From Akkermansiaceae bacterium (lineage in GTDB: Bacteria > Verrucomicrobiota > Verrucomicrobiia > Verrucomicrobiales > Akkermansiaceae), in assembly GCA_903908495.1 (NCBI GenBank), contig CAIVSK010000218.1, positions 1 through 37,904 on the forward strand: DNA of 37,904 nt, in the 5' to 3' direction. Below are positions 1 to 9,800 of this stretch, piece after piece. Position numbers and translations under genes: made by a program. The notes under the pieces were generated by a model, which was not told the DNA's origin, ran no database searches, and worked only from the letters and a program-made list of their open reading frames with translations. Within the stretch, counting starts at the first letter, position 1; every line of letters begins with the position of its first letter.

Positions 1-1560
1 AACTGGACGACCGCCGTGGATCACCTGAACTACTCGCTGCGATTCGACACGGACAACCTCCGCGCCCGCAACCTGAAATTCATCGCGCTACGCCACCTCA
101 ATCGCGCGGTGGAGGCCGAGGCATTGCTGCGTGCAACGCTTTCGCTTGATCCGCTAGATGGGTGGGCACGGCATTTGCGCGGCGATAAAATGGGGTGCGA
201 TTTACAAACTGCACTGGACATCGCGCACGATTTTTCCGCCGCGGGATTGTTTGCGGAGGCGATTGGGATTCTGCAAACCACTCAAGCGAAAAGCAGAGAG
301 TTGCCCGACCAATCCTGGGGCGCGCTGCCGCTCGTCCACTACACGCTCGGCGGGTTGGAACAAACGCGCGGCAACGACAAGGCCGCGCTGAAGCACTTCA
401 AGAACGCCGCCGCGCTACCGCCGGATTACTGCTTTCCCGCAAGGCTGGAGGAGATTGCCATCCTCGAAGCAGCGGGGCGCGCCAATGCGCGCGATGCGAA
501 AGCGTCGTATTATCTCGGCAACCTGTTTTACGACCGCCGCCGCCACGCCGAAGCCATCGAGCATTGGAAGAAATCCGCAAAGCTTGATCCCGGTTTCTCT
601 ATCGTCTGGCGCAACTTGGGTATCGGCTACTTCAATATCCACGGCCAACCAGCCAAGGCCCGCACTGCCTACAACCGCGCGTTCAAGGCGAACCCCGCCG
701 ACGCACGCTTGCTCTACGAGCGTGACCAACTCTGGAAGCGCCTCGGTGAAATGCCGGTGAAACGGTTGCGCGAATTGGAAAAGCATCTCCCCCTCGTCCA
801 ACAGCGCGACGATCTGAGCGTGGAACTGTGCGCGCTGTACAATCAAACCGGGCAACACGAAAATGCGTTGTTGCTCGTGAGCACCCGCTATTTCCAGCCT
901 TGGGAAGGCGGCGAAGGCGGCCCACTCGGCCAATGGGTGCGCTCGCACCTCGCGCTGGGACGCCTTGCCCTTGGTGGCAGCAGCCGACATAAGTCCGATC
1001 TAACTAAATCCAGTCCGCCCGGACCCGCGTCCGCTGCCACACATTTCCGCGCCGCGTTGACCGCGCCCCTGAATCTCGGCGAAGCGAAGCATCTGCTCGC
1101 CAACCAGAGCGACATCCAATACTGGCTAGGCTGCGCGTTGGCAGCGAACGGCGAAACCAAGCAGGCACGACTGCATTGGCTTGCCGCCGCCACGTTCAAG
1201 GGCGACTTCCAGGAGATGAGCGTCCGCGCGTTCAGCGGGATGACCTATTACTCCGCGCTGGCGTGGGAAAAACTCGGGCAACGCGCGAAGGCCAAGAAGT
1301 TGTTCCATGACTTGCTCGCCTACGCGCAGCAACTTAAGAAGTCACAAGCGAAGATTGATTACTTCGCCACGTCGCTCCCCACGATGTTGCTGTTCGACGA
1401 CGACCTGCAAGTGAGTCAGGAAACCGCCGCGTTGTTCCTGCAAGCGCAGGCCCGGCTTGGCCTCGGGCAAAAGTCCGTTGCTCGAAAACTCCTCGCCACC
1501 GTGTTGCAACGCGATCCCAACCACCCGCTAGCGCATGACTTGAACAACGAACTTACTTGA
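1..1560 (+). CDS. TPR protein, DUF5107-type, 5' end outside window
   Basis: The reading frame is open from base 1, so the N-terminus lies upstream and about 519 residues are visible. TPR-like helix pairs with A/G/Y spacing recur through the protein. The clearest are at about residues 165-240, where ASYYLGNLFY and AIEHWKKSAKLDP are followed by VWRNLGIGYF and ARTAYNRAFKANP; others lie near both ends. There is no signal peptide or membrane segment in the visible part. In Verrucomicrobiota, proteins with this kind of TPR tail usually carry an N-terminal DUF5107 beta-sandwich domain related to sugar mutarotases; that domain would be upstream and is inferred, not seen. A galactose-mutarotase-like gene follows after 3 nt, and glycosidases come next, so a role in sugar handling or sensing is plausible. 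TPR identity is confident; the DUF5107 assignment is moderate. Confidence 0.75.
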   Translation, partial: NWTTAVDHLNYSLRFDTDNLRARNLKFIALRHLNRAVEAEALLRATLSLDPLDGWARHLRGDKMGCDLQTALDIAHDFSAAGLFAEAIGILQTTQAKSRELPDQSWGALPLVHYTLGGLEQTRGNDKAALKHFKNAAALPPDYCFPARLEEIAILEAAGRANARDAKASYYLGNLFYDRRRHAEAIEHWKKSAKLDPGFSIVWRNLGIGYFNIHGQPAKARTAYNRAFKANPADARLLYERDQLWKRLGEMPVKRLRELEKHLPLVQQRDDLSVELCALYNQTGQHENALLLVSTRYFQPWEGGEGGPLGQWVRSHLALGRLALGGSSRHKSDLTKSSPPGPASAATHFRAALTAPLNLGEAKHLLANQSDIQYWLGCALAANGETKQARLHWLAAATFKGDFQEMSVRAFSGMTYYSALAWEKLGQRAKAKKLFHDLLAYAQQLKKSQAKIDYFATSLPTMLLFDDDLQVSQETAALFLQAQARLGLGQKSVARKLLATVLQRDPNHPLAHDLNNELT

Positions 1561-1563
1561 TCC

Positions 1564-2208
1564 ATGCCAACCCTCAACTCGATGCAGCCAACCAAAACCT
1601 TCCGCCTCTCGGAACAGGGCTTTGACGTGTTTGCCCTGCGGAACGAGGCGGTGGAGATCGCGCTCGTGCCGGAGTTGGGCGCGAAGATCATTTCGCTGCG
1701 AAATCTCGCCACCGGTTGCGAGTGGATGTGGCATCCGCCAGCGGGAAGGAAGCTGTTTCGCAACCGATTGGGCGATGACTTTGCCACCAGCCCCATGACG
1801 GGTTGGGACGAGTGTCTGCCTACCATTGCGCCGTGCGATTGGAAGGGCCGCAAGCTGCCAGATCACGGCGAAGTTTGGAGCGTACCGTGGGAGATTGATC
1901 TGAACGCCTTTCAACGCGGCGTGTTGAATACTTCCGTCACGCTGGCGGTTTCGCCGTTTCATTTTGAGCGCCGCATCGAGTTGTGCGGAGACGAAGTCAG
2001 GCTGGATTACCGATTGGAAAACCGCGGCAACCACACCTTGGGCATTTGGCTCACGCGCGACGGATGGAATGGCTATCATCACATCGCGCTCGAACCTGCC
2101 AATGGCGCTGCCGACATCCTGACCGCGGCAGTCAAGGCGGGGCATGGTGGATTGCTCGCGCCCAAGGAAAAGCAATCCTGGCAGGTCAAACTGCGAATTG
2201 GGCTCTAA
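1564..2208 (+). CDS. aldose 1-epimerase-like protein, apparently internally deleted
   Basis: The 214-residue product resembles the galactose-mutarotase-like fold. The N-terminal half has the usual landmarks: an early beta region (IALVPELGAKIISL), MWHPPAGR at about 55-62, GWDECLPTIAP at 80-90 and the LPDHGEVW motif at 98-105. After LDYRLENRG (148-155) the protein jumps straight to GIWLTRDGW and HHIALEPANG (160-181), which normally sit near the end. Family members are around 290-310 residues, and the segment that should lie between, with the W-A-H-P motif and a conserved His, is absent. The product is therefore probably inactive or altered. The ATG is 3 nt after the TPR gene stop, suggesting coupling; a second ATG at 1582 is an alternative start. 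Family call good; loss of function is inferred. Confidence 0.65.
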   Translation: MPTLNSMQPTKTFRLSEQGFDVFALRNEAVEIALVPELGAKIISLRNLATGCEWMWHPPAGRKLFRNRLGDDFATSPMTGWDECLPTIAPCDWKGRKLPDHGEVWSVPWEIDLNAFQRGVLNTSVTLAVSPFHFERRIELCGDEVRLDYRLENRGNHTLGIWLTRDGWNGYHHIALEPANGAADILTAAVKAGHGGLLAPKEKQSWQVKLRIGL

Positions 2209-2247
2209 CTCTCAACAACCAGCAAACAACCTGATCACTACCGCCCG

Positions 2248-3750
2248 ATGAACACTCTTTCCGCTTTCCCACTACCCATCAACCGCCGCCGCTTGCTGCT
2301 GCTGTTCGCGTGGCTGCTGGTGCCGGGTATTTCCACTGCCGCCGAAACGCAGTTGGTCATCCACCCGGCCCCGCCCGGCGAGATGATCTTCGCCAACTAT
2401 CAGGTCACCATCAACGGGCAGCCTGCTCCGGTGCGCCGCGCCATTCAGAACGACGGGCGGGTCAACGACGACAACTGGGATCTCGATTATGGCGACTACG
2501 GGTTCGTGTCCTTTGACTTCGCGGGCGGGCCGGTGGAACTGCGCATCGAGTCGCGCACCTCCCTCGACCGCGGGCTGGTGCAACCGGCCTCCGCCGGGTT
2601 GAAGCCGAGGTTTGCCGCGCCCAATGTTGCATTCATCACGATCACGCGCCCCGGGCAGTTCAGCTTCGAACCTAACGGCCCCTTCAGCCCGCTGCTCATC
2701 TTCGCCAACCCGCCGGACCAGGATGTGCCCGCCGCCAACGCACCAGGGGTGGTCTATTTCGGTCCTGGCCTCCACCATCCGCCGGGCGGTATCATCGAGT
2801 TGACCGACAATCAGACGCTCTATCTGGATGGCGGCGCGGTCGTGCAGGCGGGCCTGCGGGTCCAAGGGCGCAACATCACAATCCGCGGCCGCGGCGTCCT
2901 CGACGGCTCGCTGTGGACCTGGCGCCACGGGCCGCGGCCGGGCAATTCGAATGAACACGACCCGCAGGGCCGGATCCTCGAACGCGGATTCATGAACACC
3001 ATCCGCCACAGCTCCGGCGTGCGCGTCGAAGGCATCACCGTCCTCGGTGCTTGGGAGTGGACATTCTACCTTGAAAACAGCGCGAAGATATCATTCAACA
3101 ACGTCAAGATTGTGGGCGGCAAAAACATCAACGATGACGGCATCGACCCGACCAACAGTCGCGATATCACCGTCCGCAACTGCTTCATCCGCACCGCCGA
3201 TGATTGCTTCGCTCTCAAGGGCCACCGGTTCGAAGATGGCCCGGTCGAGCGCATGCTCGTCGAAAATTGTGTGCTGTGGAGCGAGTCCCAGCGCATCGTC
3301 TTGCTAGGGCACGAATCGCGCGCCCCGGCGATGCGTGACATCACGTTCCGCAATCTCGATGTCATTCACTTCGGCCCCAACATCGGCTTCGCGCTGCAAC
3401 CCGGCGAGGAAATGAAATTGGAGAACATCACCTTCGAGAACATCCGCCTCAACGCCGATGGATATGTGGGCGTCATGAATCCGGCGCATGTCATTGATAT
3501 CACCCCCTTGGTCAACGAGTTCATGGAGCGCAAAGTGCCCGGCCACGTGGACCACATCACCTTCCGCAACCTCAGCGTCACCGGCCCGGAACGCCGCAAA
3601 CGCATCATCCGTGTCGCCGGCATCGATGAATCCCACAGCAGCCGCAACGTCACCTTTGAAAATGTCGCGGTCTTCGGTGAGCCCGCCACGCGGAATGCCT
3701 CCTTCGTCGAACTCGGCCCAAATGCCGACGGTATCACCTTCAAACGGTGA
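2248..3750 (+). CDS. exported GH28-type (polygalacturonase-like) beta-helix glycosidase
   Basis: The 500-residue protein starts with an N-terminal signal peptide (RRRLLLLFAWLLVPG, likely cleaved after about residue 32). Residues 33-160 form a beta-rich N-terminal domain. From about 165 on, short repeated turns (ITIRGRGVLDG, VRVEGITVLG, ISFNNVKIVGG, ITVRNCFIRTADDC, ITFRNLDVI) indicate a right-handed parallel beta-helix. The clan GH-N catalytic pattern is visible: N-D-D-G-I-D at 295-300 (NTD in classical GH28), D-D at 318-319, and G-H-E at 354-356 in place of GHG. Likely reaction is hydrolysis of a uronic acid-containing or related glycan in the periplasm or outside; the substrate cannot be read from sequence. 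It lies 39 nt after the epimerase-like gene and precedes a GH20 gene on the same strand, consistent with a glycan-use operon. Confidence 0.8.
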   Translation: MNTLSAFPLPINRRRLLLLFAWLLVPGISTAAETQLVIHPAPPGEMIFANYQVTINGQPAPVRRAIQNDGRVNDDNWDLDYGDYGFVSFDFAGGPVELRIESRTSLDRGLVQPASAGLKPRFAAPNVAFITITRPGQFSFEPNGPFSPLLIFANPPDQDVPAANAPGVVYFGPGLHHPPGGIIELTDNQTLYLDGGAVVQAGLRVQGRNITIRGRGVLDGSLWTWRHGPRPGNSNEHDPQGRILERGFMNTIRHSSGVRVEGITVLGAWEWTFYLENSAKISFNNVKIVGGKNINDDGIDPTNSRDITVRNCFIRTADDCFALKGHRFEDGPVERMLVENCVLWSESQRIVLLGHESRAPAMRDITFRNLDVIHFGPNIGFALQPGEEMKLENITFENIRLNADGYVGVMNPAHVIDITPLVNEFMERKVPGHVDHITFRNLSVTGPERRKRIIRVAGIDESHSSRNVTFENVAVFGEPATRNASFVELGPNADGITFKR

Positions 3751-3869
3751 ATGATGTTTGGCCCCTGACTGGCTCCACCCATGAGACGTCAGAGAGGCGT
3801 GCGCCGTTCCCGTCACTTTCAAAAAAAGAAATCATTGATATCGAAGTCGCTATCGGTCTTCATCCCGTC

Positions 3870-6404
3870 ATGAACAAAATCACTGTGTTGCTGGCGACCA
3901 TCCTGCCGATCATGAACGCCTTCGCCGCCAATCCTGCGGAGGCAAGCCTCCATCCCGCGCTGATTCCTTCCCCTGTAAAAGTCGAGTGGCGCGAGGGAGT
4001 CATGCCAAAGGATGGCCCGGTGAGCGTCGACCACGTAGCGGGTCTGCCGCCGGAAGGCTACGAGATCGAGGTGGCACCCACCGGCGCGCGGGTCCGTTCG
4101 TCATCGGATGCCGGAGCGTTCTATGCGCAGCAGACTCTCAAGCAACTGCGGGCAGCCGATGGCTCACTGCCTTGCGTGACCATTCACGACGCGCCGCGGT
4201 TTGGCTGGCGCGGGCTGATGCTCGACTCATCCCGGCATTTCCAGACGCCCGATGACATCAAGCGCTGGCTCGATCTGTTAGCCATGCACAAGCTCAATGT
4301 GTTCCACTGGCATTTGGTGGACGACCATGGCTGGCGCTTCGAGAGCAAAAAATACCCGCTGCTCACCCAGATCGGCGCGTGGCGCGAGCAAGCACCGGTC
4401 GGCCGCTACGGTGGGTTTTACACGCAGCAGGAAATGCGTGATATCGTCGCCTACGCCGCCAAACTGCACATCACGGTGCTGCCGGAAATCGAGATGCCGG
4501 GTCACTCGCGCGCCCTGCTTGCGGCCTATCCAAACCTCGCCTGCGGCGGCACCAAGACCGAGGTGGACCATTTCTTCCTATTCCCGATGAGTGAACAGAA
4601 GTTTCCAAGCGTGCCCGGCAACAACGTCCTCTGCGCGGGCAAGGAGGACACCTTCCGGATGATCGAAGATATTCTAACTGAAGTGATGAGCATCTTTCCA
4701 GGCAAGTATATCCACTGCGGCGGCGATGAGGTGGGCATGGAGGCATGGAATGGATGCAAGGACTGCCAGGCGGAGATGAAGACCAGGGGCCTCGCCAACG
4801 GCCACCAACTCCAAGCGTTTTTCATGGGAAGGATGGAAACGTTTCTCACGGCCCACGGCCGCAAGATCATTGGCTGGGATGAAATCCTCGAAGGCGGCCT
4901 CACCCCTGCGGCCACAGTCATGAGTTGGCGCGGCACCGCCGGTGGCATCAAGGCGGCCAAGGCGGGCCACGATGCCGTGATGTCGCCGGAAAAGCCGCTG
5001 TATTTTGACCATCGGCAATCCACATCTCCACAGCATCCACCCGGGTTTGGCGGCAACGTGGAGACGCTGCAGGACGTCTATCAATACGACCCGGTGCCTA
5101 AAGAACTCACCCCGGCAGAAGCCGTACATATCCTCGGCGTGCAGGCGAATCTGTGGTCCTGCGCCACCGAAACCACCGAGCGCCTGGAACTCTTCGCATT
5201 CCCCCGGCTCTGCGCGCTGGCCGAGATTGCCTGGCACCAGCCGCTGCCGAAGGATTTCAGCGGCTTCCAGCAACGGCTCGCCGGCCACCTCCCACGCCTC
5301 GATGCCCTTGGCGTCAACTATTGGAAGGATGTTGCAAGCATCCAGGCCGGCACGTGGTCGCCCAATCCTGCGCTCAAAGATGGAACCACATTCGATCTGC
5401 CGCTTGATCGAACACCCGAGCCCGGCAAATGGACCGTGTCCTATAACTATCAAAGTGGTGCCGATGCACTGCGCATCGACGCCGTGGAGCTGCTCGCCGA
5501 TGGCAACGTTGTCGCCCGCGATGTGCATGCAGGCACGGCGGGATCGGAACATCACAACCACCAATACACGCTGTCCGTGCCGGAGATAAAGGCCGGTGCC
5601 AAATGGGTCTTGCGAACCAAGGCTCACGTCACGCCGTGGAGTGGCGGCGGAACCGGCGATTCCACCGGCACCGTTTCTATCAATCAAGCCACCTCCGTAA
5701 GATTACATGCAGCCGAGCAGCCCATACCCGTGATCCGCTCCACCGCTCCGGTGACCCAGGATCGCGACCATGCCACCTACAACTGGGCCACTCGCCACCA
5801 GCAAGCCCTCGGGCAACTCAAGACGCATCCGCCGGAGTTCGTGATGATCGGCGACTCCATCACCCACTATTGGGCAGGCCCTCCGACCGCGCCTCACGTG
5901 TGGGGTCCTGACGCCTGGAAACTGGCATTTGGCACCCACGCCGTGGCCAATCTCGGTTTTGGCTGGGACCGCACCGAGAATGTGATATGGCGCATTGAGC
6001 ATGGCGAACTGGACGGCATAGCCCCCAAACAGGTGGTCGTGCTGATCGGCACCAACAACCTCGAACTCGACACTCCCGAACAGGTTCTGGCAGGAATCGA
6101 CGCGATTTGCCGCGGGATTCACGCCAAACTGCCAGAGACGCACATCCTGCTGCTCGGCATCCTGCCGCGCAAAGACCAAGCGAAACTCAAGGCGGATCTT
6201 GACAAGGTGAACTACCTGCTGCAAACGCGACTGCATCCGCGCCCGTACATTGACGTGCTGGATCTTGGCAACAAGTTCCGCAACACCGACGGCACCCTCA
6301 ACGACAGTCTGTTCTCCGATGGTCTTCACCCCAATGCAGCAGGTTATGCCATTCTTGCCAAGTTCATCGCACCGCTGGTGAATACAAGTTCCAAACCCCA
6401 ATAA
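3870..6404 (+). CDS. exported beta-N-acetylhexosaminidase (GH20) fused to an SGNH esterase
   Basis: The 844-residue product begins with a signal peptide (MNKITVLLATILPIMNAFAA). An in-frame upstream start exists at 3747 but would bury this signal, so the ATG at 3870 is chosen. Residues about 25-105 match the GH20 N-terminal domain and 110-460 the GH20 barrel: WRGLMLDSSRHF, VFHWHLVDDHGWR, EIEMPGHS, and HCGGDEV with the catalytic Asp286-Glu287 pair, then GWDEILEGG. A beta-sandwich linker spans about 495-610. Residues 655-835 are a PAF-acetylhydrolase-like SGNH domain: GDSIT (Ser663), NLGFGWD, GTNN (727-730) and SDGLHP (Asp817, His820). The enzyme likely removes terminal GlcNAc/GalNAc, while the second domain removes an acetyl or other ester from the same glycan. 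The GH20 call is firm; the esterase substrate is unknown. Confidence 0.9.
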   Translation: MNKITVLLATILPIMNAFAANPAEASLHPALIPSPVKVEWREGVMPKDGPVSVDHVAGLPPEGYEIEVAPTGARVRSSSDAGAFYAQQTLKQLRAADGSLPCVTIHDAPRFGWRGLMLDSSRHFQTPDDIKRWLDLLAMHKLNVFHWHLVDDHGWRFESKKYPLLTQIGAWREQAPVGRYGGFYTQQEMRDIVAYAAKLHITVLPEIEMPGHSRALLAAYPNLACGGTKTEVDHFFLFPMSEQKFPSVPGNNVLCAGKEDTFRMIEDILTEVMSIFPGKYIHCGGDEVGMEAWNGCKDCQAEMKTRGLANGHQLQAFFMGRMETFLTAHGRKIIGWDEILEGGLTPAATVMSWRGTAGGIKAAKAGHDAVMSPEKPLYFDHRQSTSPQHPPGFGGNVETLQDVYQYDPVPKELTPAEAVHILGVQANLWSCATETTERLELFAFPRLCALAEIAWHQPLPKDFSGFQQRLAGHLPRLDALGVNYWKDVASIQAGTWSPNPALKDGTTFDLPLDRTPEPGKWTVSYNYQSGADALRIDAVELLADGNVVARDVHAGTAGSEHHNHQYTLSVPEIKAGAKWVLRTKAHVTPWSGGGTGDSTGTVSINQATSVRLHAAEQPIPVIRSTAPVTQDRDHATYNWATRHQQALGQLKTHPPEFVMIGDSITHYWAGPPTAPHVWGPDAWKLAFGTHAVANLGFGWDRTENVIWRIEHGELDGIAPKQVVVLIGTNNLELDTPEQVLAGIDAICRGIHAKLPETHILLLGILPRKDQAKLKADLDKVNYLLQTRLHPRPYIDVLDLGNKFRNTDGTLNDSLFSDGLHPNAAGYAILAKFIAPLVNTSSKPQ

Positions 6405-6486
6405 TTCGAATGATGAAAGAAGAAATGTGAGCTGCAATGATGATGGTCACCCTGTCCGCTGCCGGCGTACGCAGAACGATGCACGA

Positions 6487-6687
6487 ATGCAGTGGTTCCG
6501 CGACGCGAAGTTCGGCATGTTCATCCATTGGGGACTCTACTCGCAACCGCCCTCACTCCACCGCCCACCCGCCCAAACACCTGCCAGAGGCAGGCACCCG
6601 TCGGCAATTCATCCGCCAGCGCGCCATCAACCGGCTGGTGTAGCCCGCCAAGCAGATAGCATACTATTCGGAAACCTCTTCGATTGA
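6487..6687 (+). pseudogene. remnant of a GH29 alpha-L-fucosidase N-terminus
   Basis: The frame starting at the ATG at 6487 reads MQWFRDAKFGMFIHWGLYS, the conserved start of the GH29 alpha-L-fucosidase catalytic domain. Similarity ends at about 6546. The frame then continues as low-complexity Pro/Arg/His residues to a stop at 6685-6687, with no further GH29 motifs in any frame. An in-frame GTG at 6427 gives a longer 86-residue reading. GH29 enzymes are about 400-500 residues, so only the first 20 or so codons of the domain survive. It sits 82 nt after the GH20-SGNH gene on the same strand, as expected for a lost third enzyme of the cluster. The degraded state is clear; the GH29 origin rests on one short but highly diagnostic motif. 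Confidence 0.6.
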
Positions 6688-6805
6688 TGATGGCCGATTG
6701 ATGATTTTTGATTGTTGAATTGACGGAACGCCATCGCAACTTCAATTGAGCATTCAGCAATCGGGAATAAAACCGCTTAAAGTGTTTTCCGTAAGACGGG
6801 CTGCA
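6550..6805. other. spacer with small inverted and tandem repeats
   Basis: No intact gene is seen between the fucosidase remnant and the end of the minus-strand CotH gene. A 6-bp hairpin (CCTGCC, loop AGA, GGCAGG) lies at 6580-6594. The 11-mer CGATTGATGAT occurs twice, at 6681-6691 and 6695-6705, followed by AT-rich sequence with related TTGATTGTTGAATTG words. Such short AT-rich ATCAAT/TTGATT repeats are common spacers in Verrucomicrobiota and related phyla (general knowledge, not tested here). This is also the 3' flank of the CotH gene, but no convincing intrinsic terminator is visible. Confidence 0.5.
6681..6705. repeat. two copies of an 11-bp AT-rich repeat
   Basis: CGATTGATGAT occurs at 6681-6691 and again at 6695-6705, separated by GGC. 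The tail continues into related AT-rich words. No coding function is supported. Confidence 0.6.
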
Positions 6806-9800
6806 CTAGGGCTGGGCGACACGCAGGCGCATGAATTGTCTGGGGGCGCTGCCGATGGGCGCGGTGGCGCGGCAGGTGACGGTGGAGGAGCCGTCGTTAT
6901 TGCAGGACGTGTTGATATAGGTGACATCGGCGGGAGCGGATGACCAGGAGCCGAGTCCATTGGAGTATTCCACGAAATAGCTGACGCCATCGGCGGCGTC
7001 GGCGCGCCGGTAAGTGAAGGTCATGTACGGTTGGGAAAGCCCGCCGATGACGAGATTGGCGCGGCCGGCAGTGGGCAGGTTGGCGCTGCCTGGCCGGGTG
7101 GGCGAGGAACCGGTTGCATACTCCAACAAGTCCGGGAACCCGTCGTGATCGCTGTCCGCCGCGGGATCGCCGGAGAATGGCGGCCCGGGCGCCACACCGG
7201 GGGTGCCGCCGGGTTGCGCGCTGGCATGAAACGCAGCAGCATCGTACACCGGATTGGGCGTCGGGGCGGCCAGTACCAGGCTGTATCCGGCGTCCTGTGC
7301 CGCCACCGGCCACGGCTCGGCGATGCCGTAGGTGACGCTGGCGATGATACTGTCGTTGGCGGCGAGCAGGGTGAGAGTTTCGCCGCTGTTGCTGAGGTTT
7401 CCGCTGAAGGTGCCTAGGATTTCACCGGCGAGCCCGCTGCCATAACGCATGCTGAAGGCCGCCTCATTGCCCACCACCAGCACCCGAGCGCCGGGAGCGA
7501 GGGTGAGCTTCGACTGGGCGACGCCGGCAAAGCTGAAGGTGATGCCGACGGAGAACTTCAAGTTGGTTAGATCGACATTACCGCTGCTGACGTTGAGCAA
7601 CTCGACGTACTCGAAGTTATTGCCGGAGGTGAAGCCTGCGAGATACTCGGCGGAGCCGGGAGCGGGCGAGGTCGGCTTGTAACAGATCTCCGAAATTGCC
7701 AGATTGGCGGCGCTGGCAGGGGCCGCGTCCACCATGAAACTCGCGGTGGTGAGCGGTGACCAGCTGCCATTGGCATAAAGCCGGGCCTTGACGGTGGCGG
7801 AGTTATTGAGAACCACGGGGCTGCCATAGGCCAAGCCGACGGCGGCACCCGAACTATCGCGCGGATCGGTGTCGTTGGTGGTGTAGTAGAGAGTGCCGCC
7901 GTTGGCGTAAGTAAAGCCGGATGGAGCGGTCCCGCTGTAGCGAGTGAGCGCCAGGGTGGTGCCAGCGGGCACGCTGCCACCGGAGCGGCTCATGACCGGC
8001 GGCCGATAGACCGTGGTGCCCACGTAGTTCTGGTCATCGATCCAAGCCAGGCGCTGCTGGAGGAAACTCTTCATAGCATCGACCTCAGCGTCGGCGGAGG
8101 TGTAGGCGGTGGGGGTGAGGGTGGCGCCGTTCCAGAACTTGGTGCGGGTCTGATAGCCTGCGGGATTTGGCCAGACATAGCTACCGAGCAGCGGCCACTT
8201 CCGGTAGTGGCGCATGGCGGGGTTTTCCGCCAGCGGTGGCAGGCTGGGCATGCTGTTGGTCACCGGGGTGGTGCTGCCGTTGACCAACTGGGAGGCGAGT
8301 GAGTCGATGTAATTGAGCATGGTGGTGGTGGCGAAGGAGCCGCGCCGCAGTTCCCAGTAGCGGTCCCAATGCAGGATCAGATAATTGGGATCCTGGAGCA
8401 GGCGCGGCCAGTAATAATAATCGGCGCTGCCGAGGATATCCCGGTACCAACCGGTATGGATGTCGCCGCTGTTGTAGTTGGCGTTGAACAAGGACAGGTT
8501 GTAATCCCACAGCGGCGAGCAGTTGAGCTTGCCATTGCGATCCTTGTGAAAATACGTGCTGAACCGGTAGCCGTCGATTTGTTTGGCGATCTCGACAAAC
8601 CACTGGTTGTCGACAAAACTGAGGGGATTGATATAGGCTGCGTAACCCGTGGCGGGATTGGCGAAGCCCGCGCCGTTGAGGGCGGTCTCGAAGTTGTTCA
8701 TATAACTCGTCAGCCAGGATTGCTGCGCGGCGTTGGGCGCAGCGGGCTCTACAAACTGGAATGTCTGCGCGTTGGCGCTGGTGGAAAAACTGACATTATC
8801 GATGCCGGACTTGTCTTTTTTGAAGATATAGCCGCCGCTGACAACCGATGCGTCGGTCATCAGGTCGTTCAATTTATCGACGGTCACGCGGTTGCTGCCG
8901 CGTTTGATTTTCTCCACCAGCACATAGACGCCGCGGTAGTCGCTCTCGGTGAGCGGGCCGCCATCCTGGTTGTAGAAGACCTCGACGAATCTGACGCCCA
9001 TGGCGGCGGAGGTGCCGTCGAGGGCGCGCATCCGGTCATAGATCAGATAGTTGCGCATCAGCGTCTTATCGGTGTAAGGGGCGTGTAACACCCAATCGCT
9101 GTCGGCGGGCTGGCCCAGCACTGCCGCGGCCTTGTCCTGGTTGTCGTTGTTCCAGAGTTCCCAGGCATAGCTTTTCTGGGCGAAATCCGCGGATGTCTCG
9201 CCGCGCACATGGGAGCCACTGCGGCCTTGGAAATCCGCCGGCCCGGTGATCACGGCGCGATTGGCGGCGGTGCCGGTGGCGAGCGGGTTGCGGTCGATGG
9301 CCACCGCATAGGTCAACCGGTAGGGCCGGGCCTGGGTGGCGTCGGAATAGGCGTCCACCGGCACGCCGAAACTGTCCATCACGATGATCGGCAGGTTGGA
9401 GGAAAACGGCTGACCGCTGCCGTGATAGTTGGTGAGCGTGCTATCGAGCTGCAGGAACGTGCGACTGCTTACGGGCCCGGGCAGGCAGGCTGGCGTGTAA
9501 ACCCGGGCGCGGACGGTGCGCGTTGCGGTGACCGGCAGCGGGGCGGAGTAGATCGAGGAGGTGGCGGTCGGCGGCGTGTTGTCGATGGTATATCTGACCA
9601 CCGCGCCGACTGCCGCCGGCGGCTGGATGGTGAGGGTGAAATTCGTGGCGAAGAGACCGCCCGTGATCGCCACCCCGTCCTTGAGGAAGACCACATCCTC
9701 CGCAGGCGGGCCGGCGGCTTGCAGGCCGGTATTTTTGCTGCCCGGGGTGGGAGTTTCCAGATAGCCATAGGCATAACCATTGCCACTGGCCAGCAAACCG

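Noticed and set aside
3747-3869. 41-codon N-terminal extension of the GH20 protein with a GTG overlapping the GH28 stop
   Set aside because: It would place the signal peptide internally and has no family support, although coupling through the overlap remains possible.
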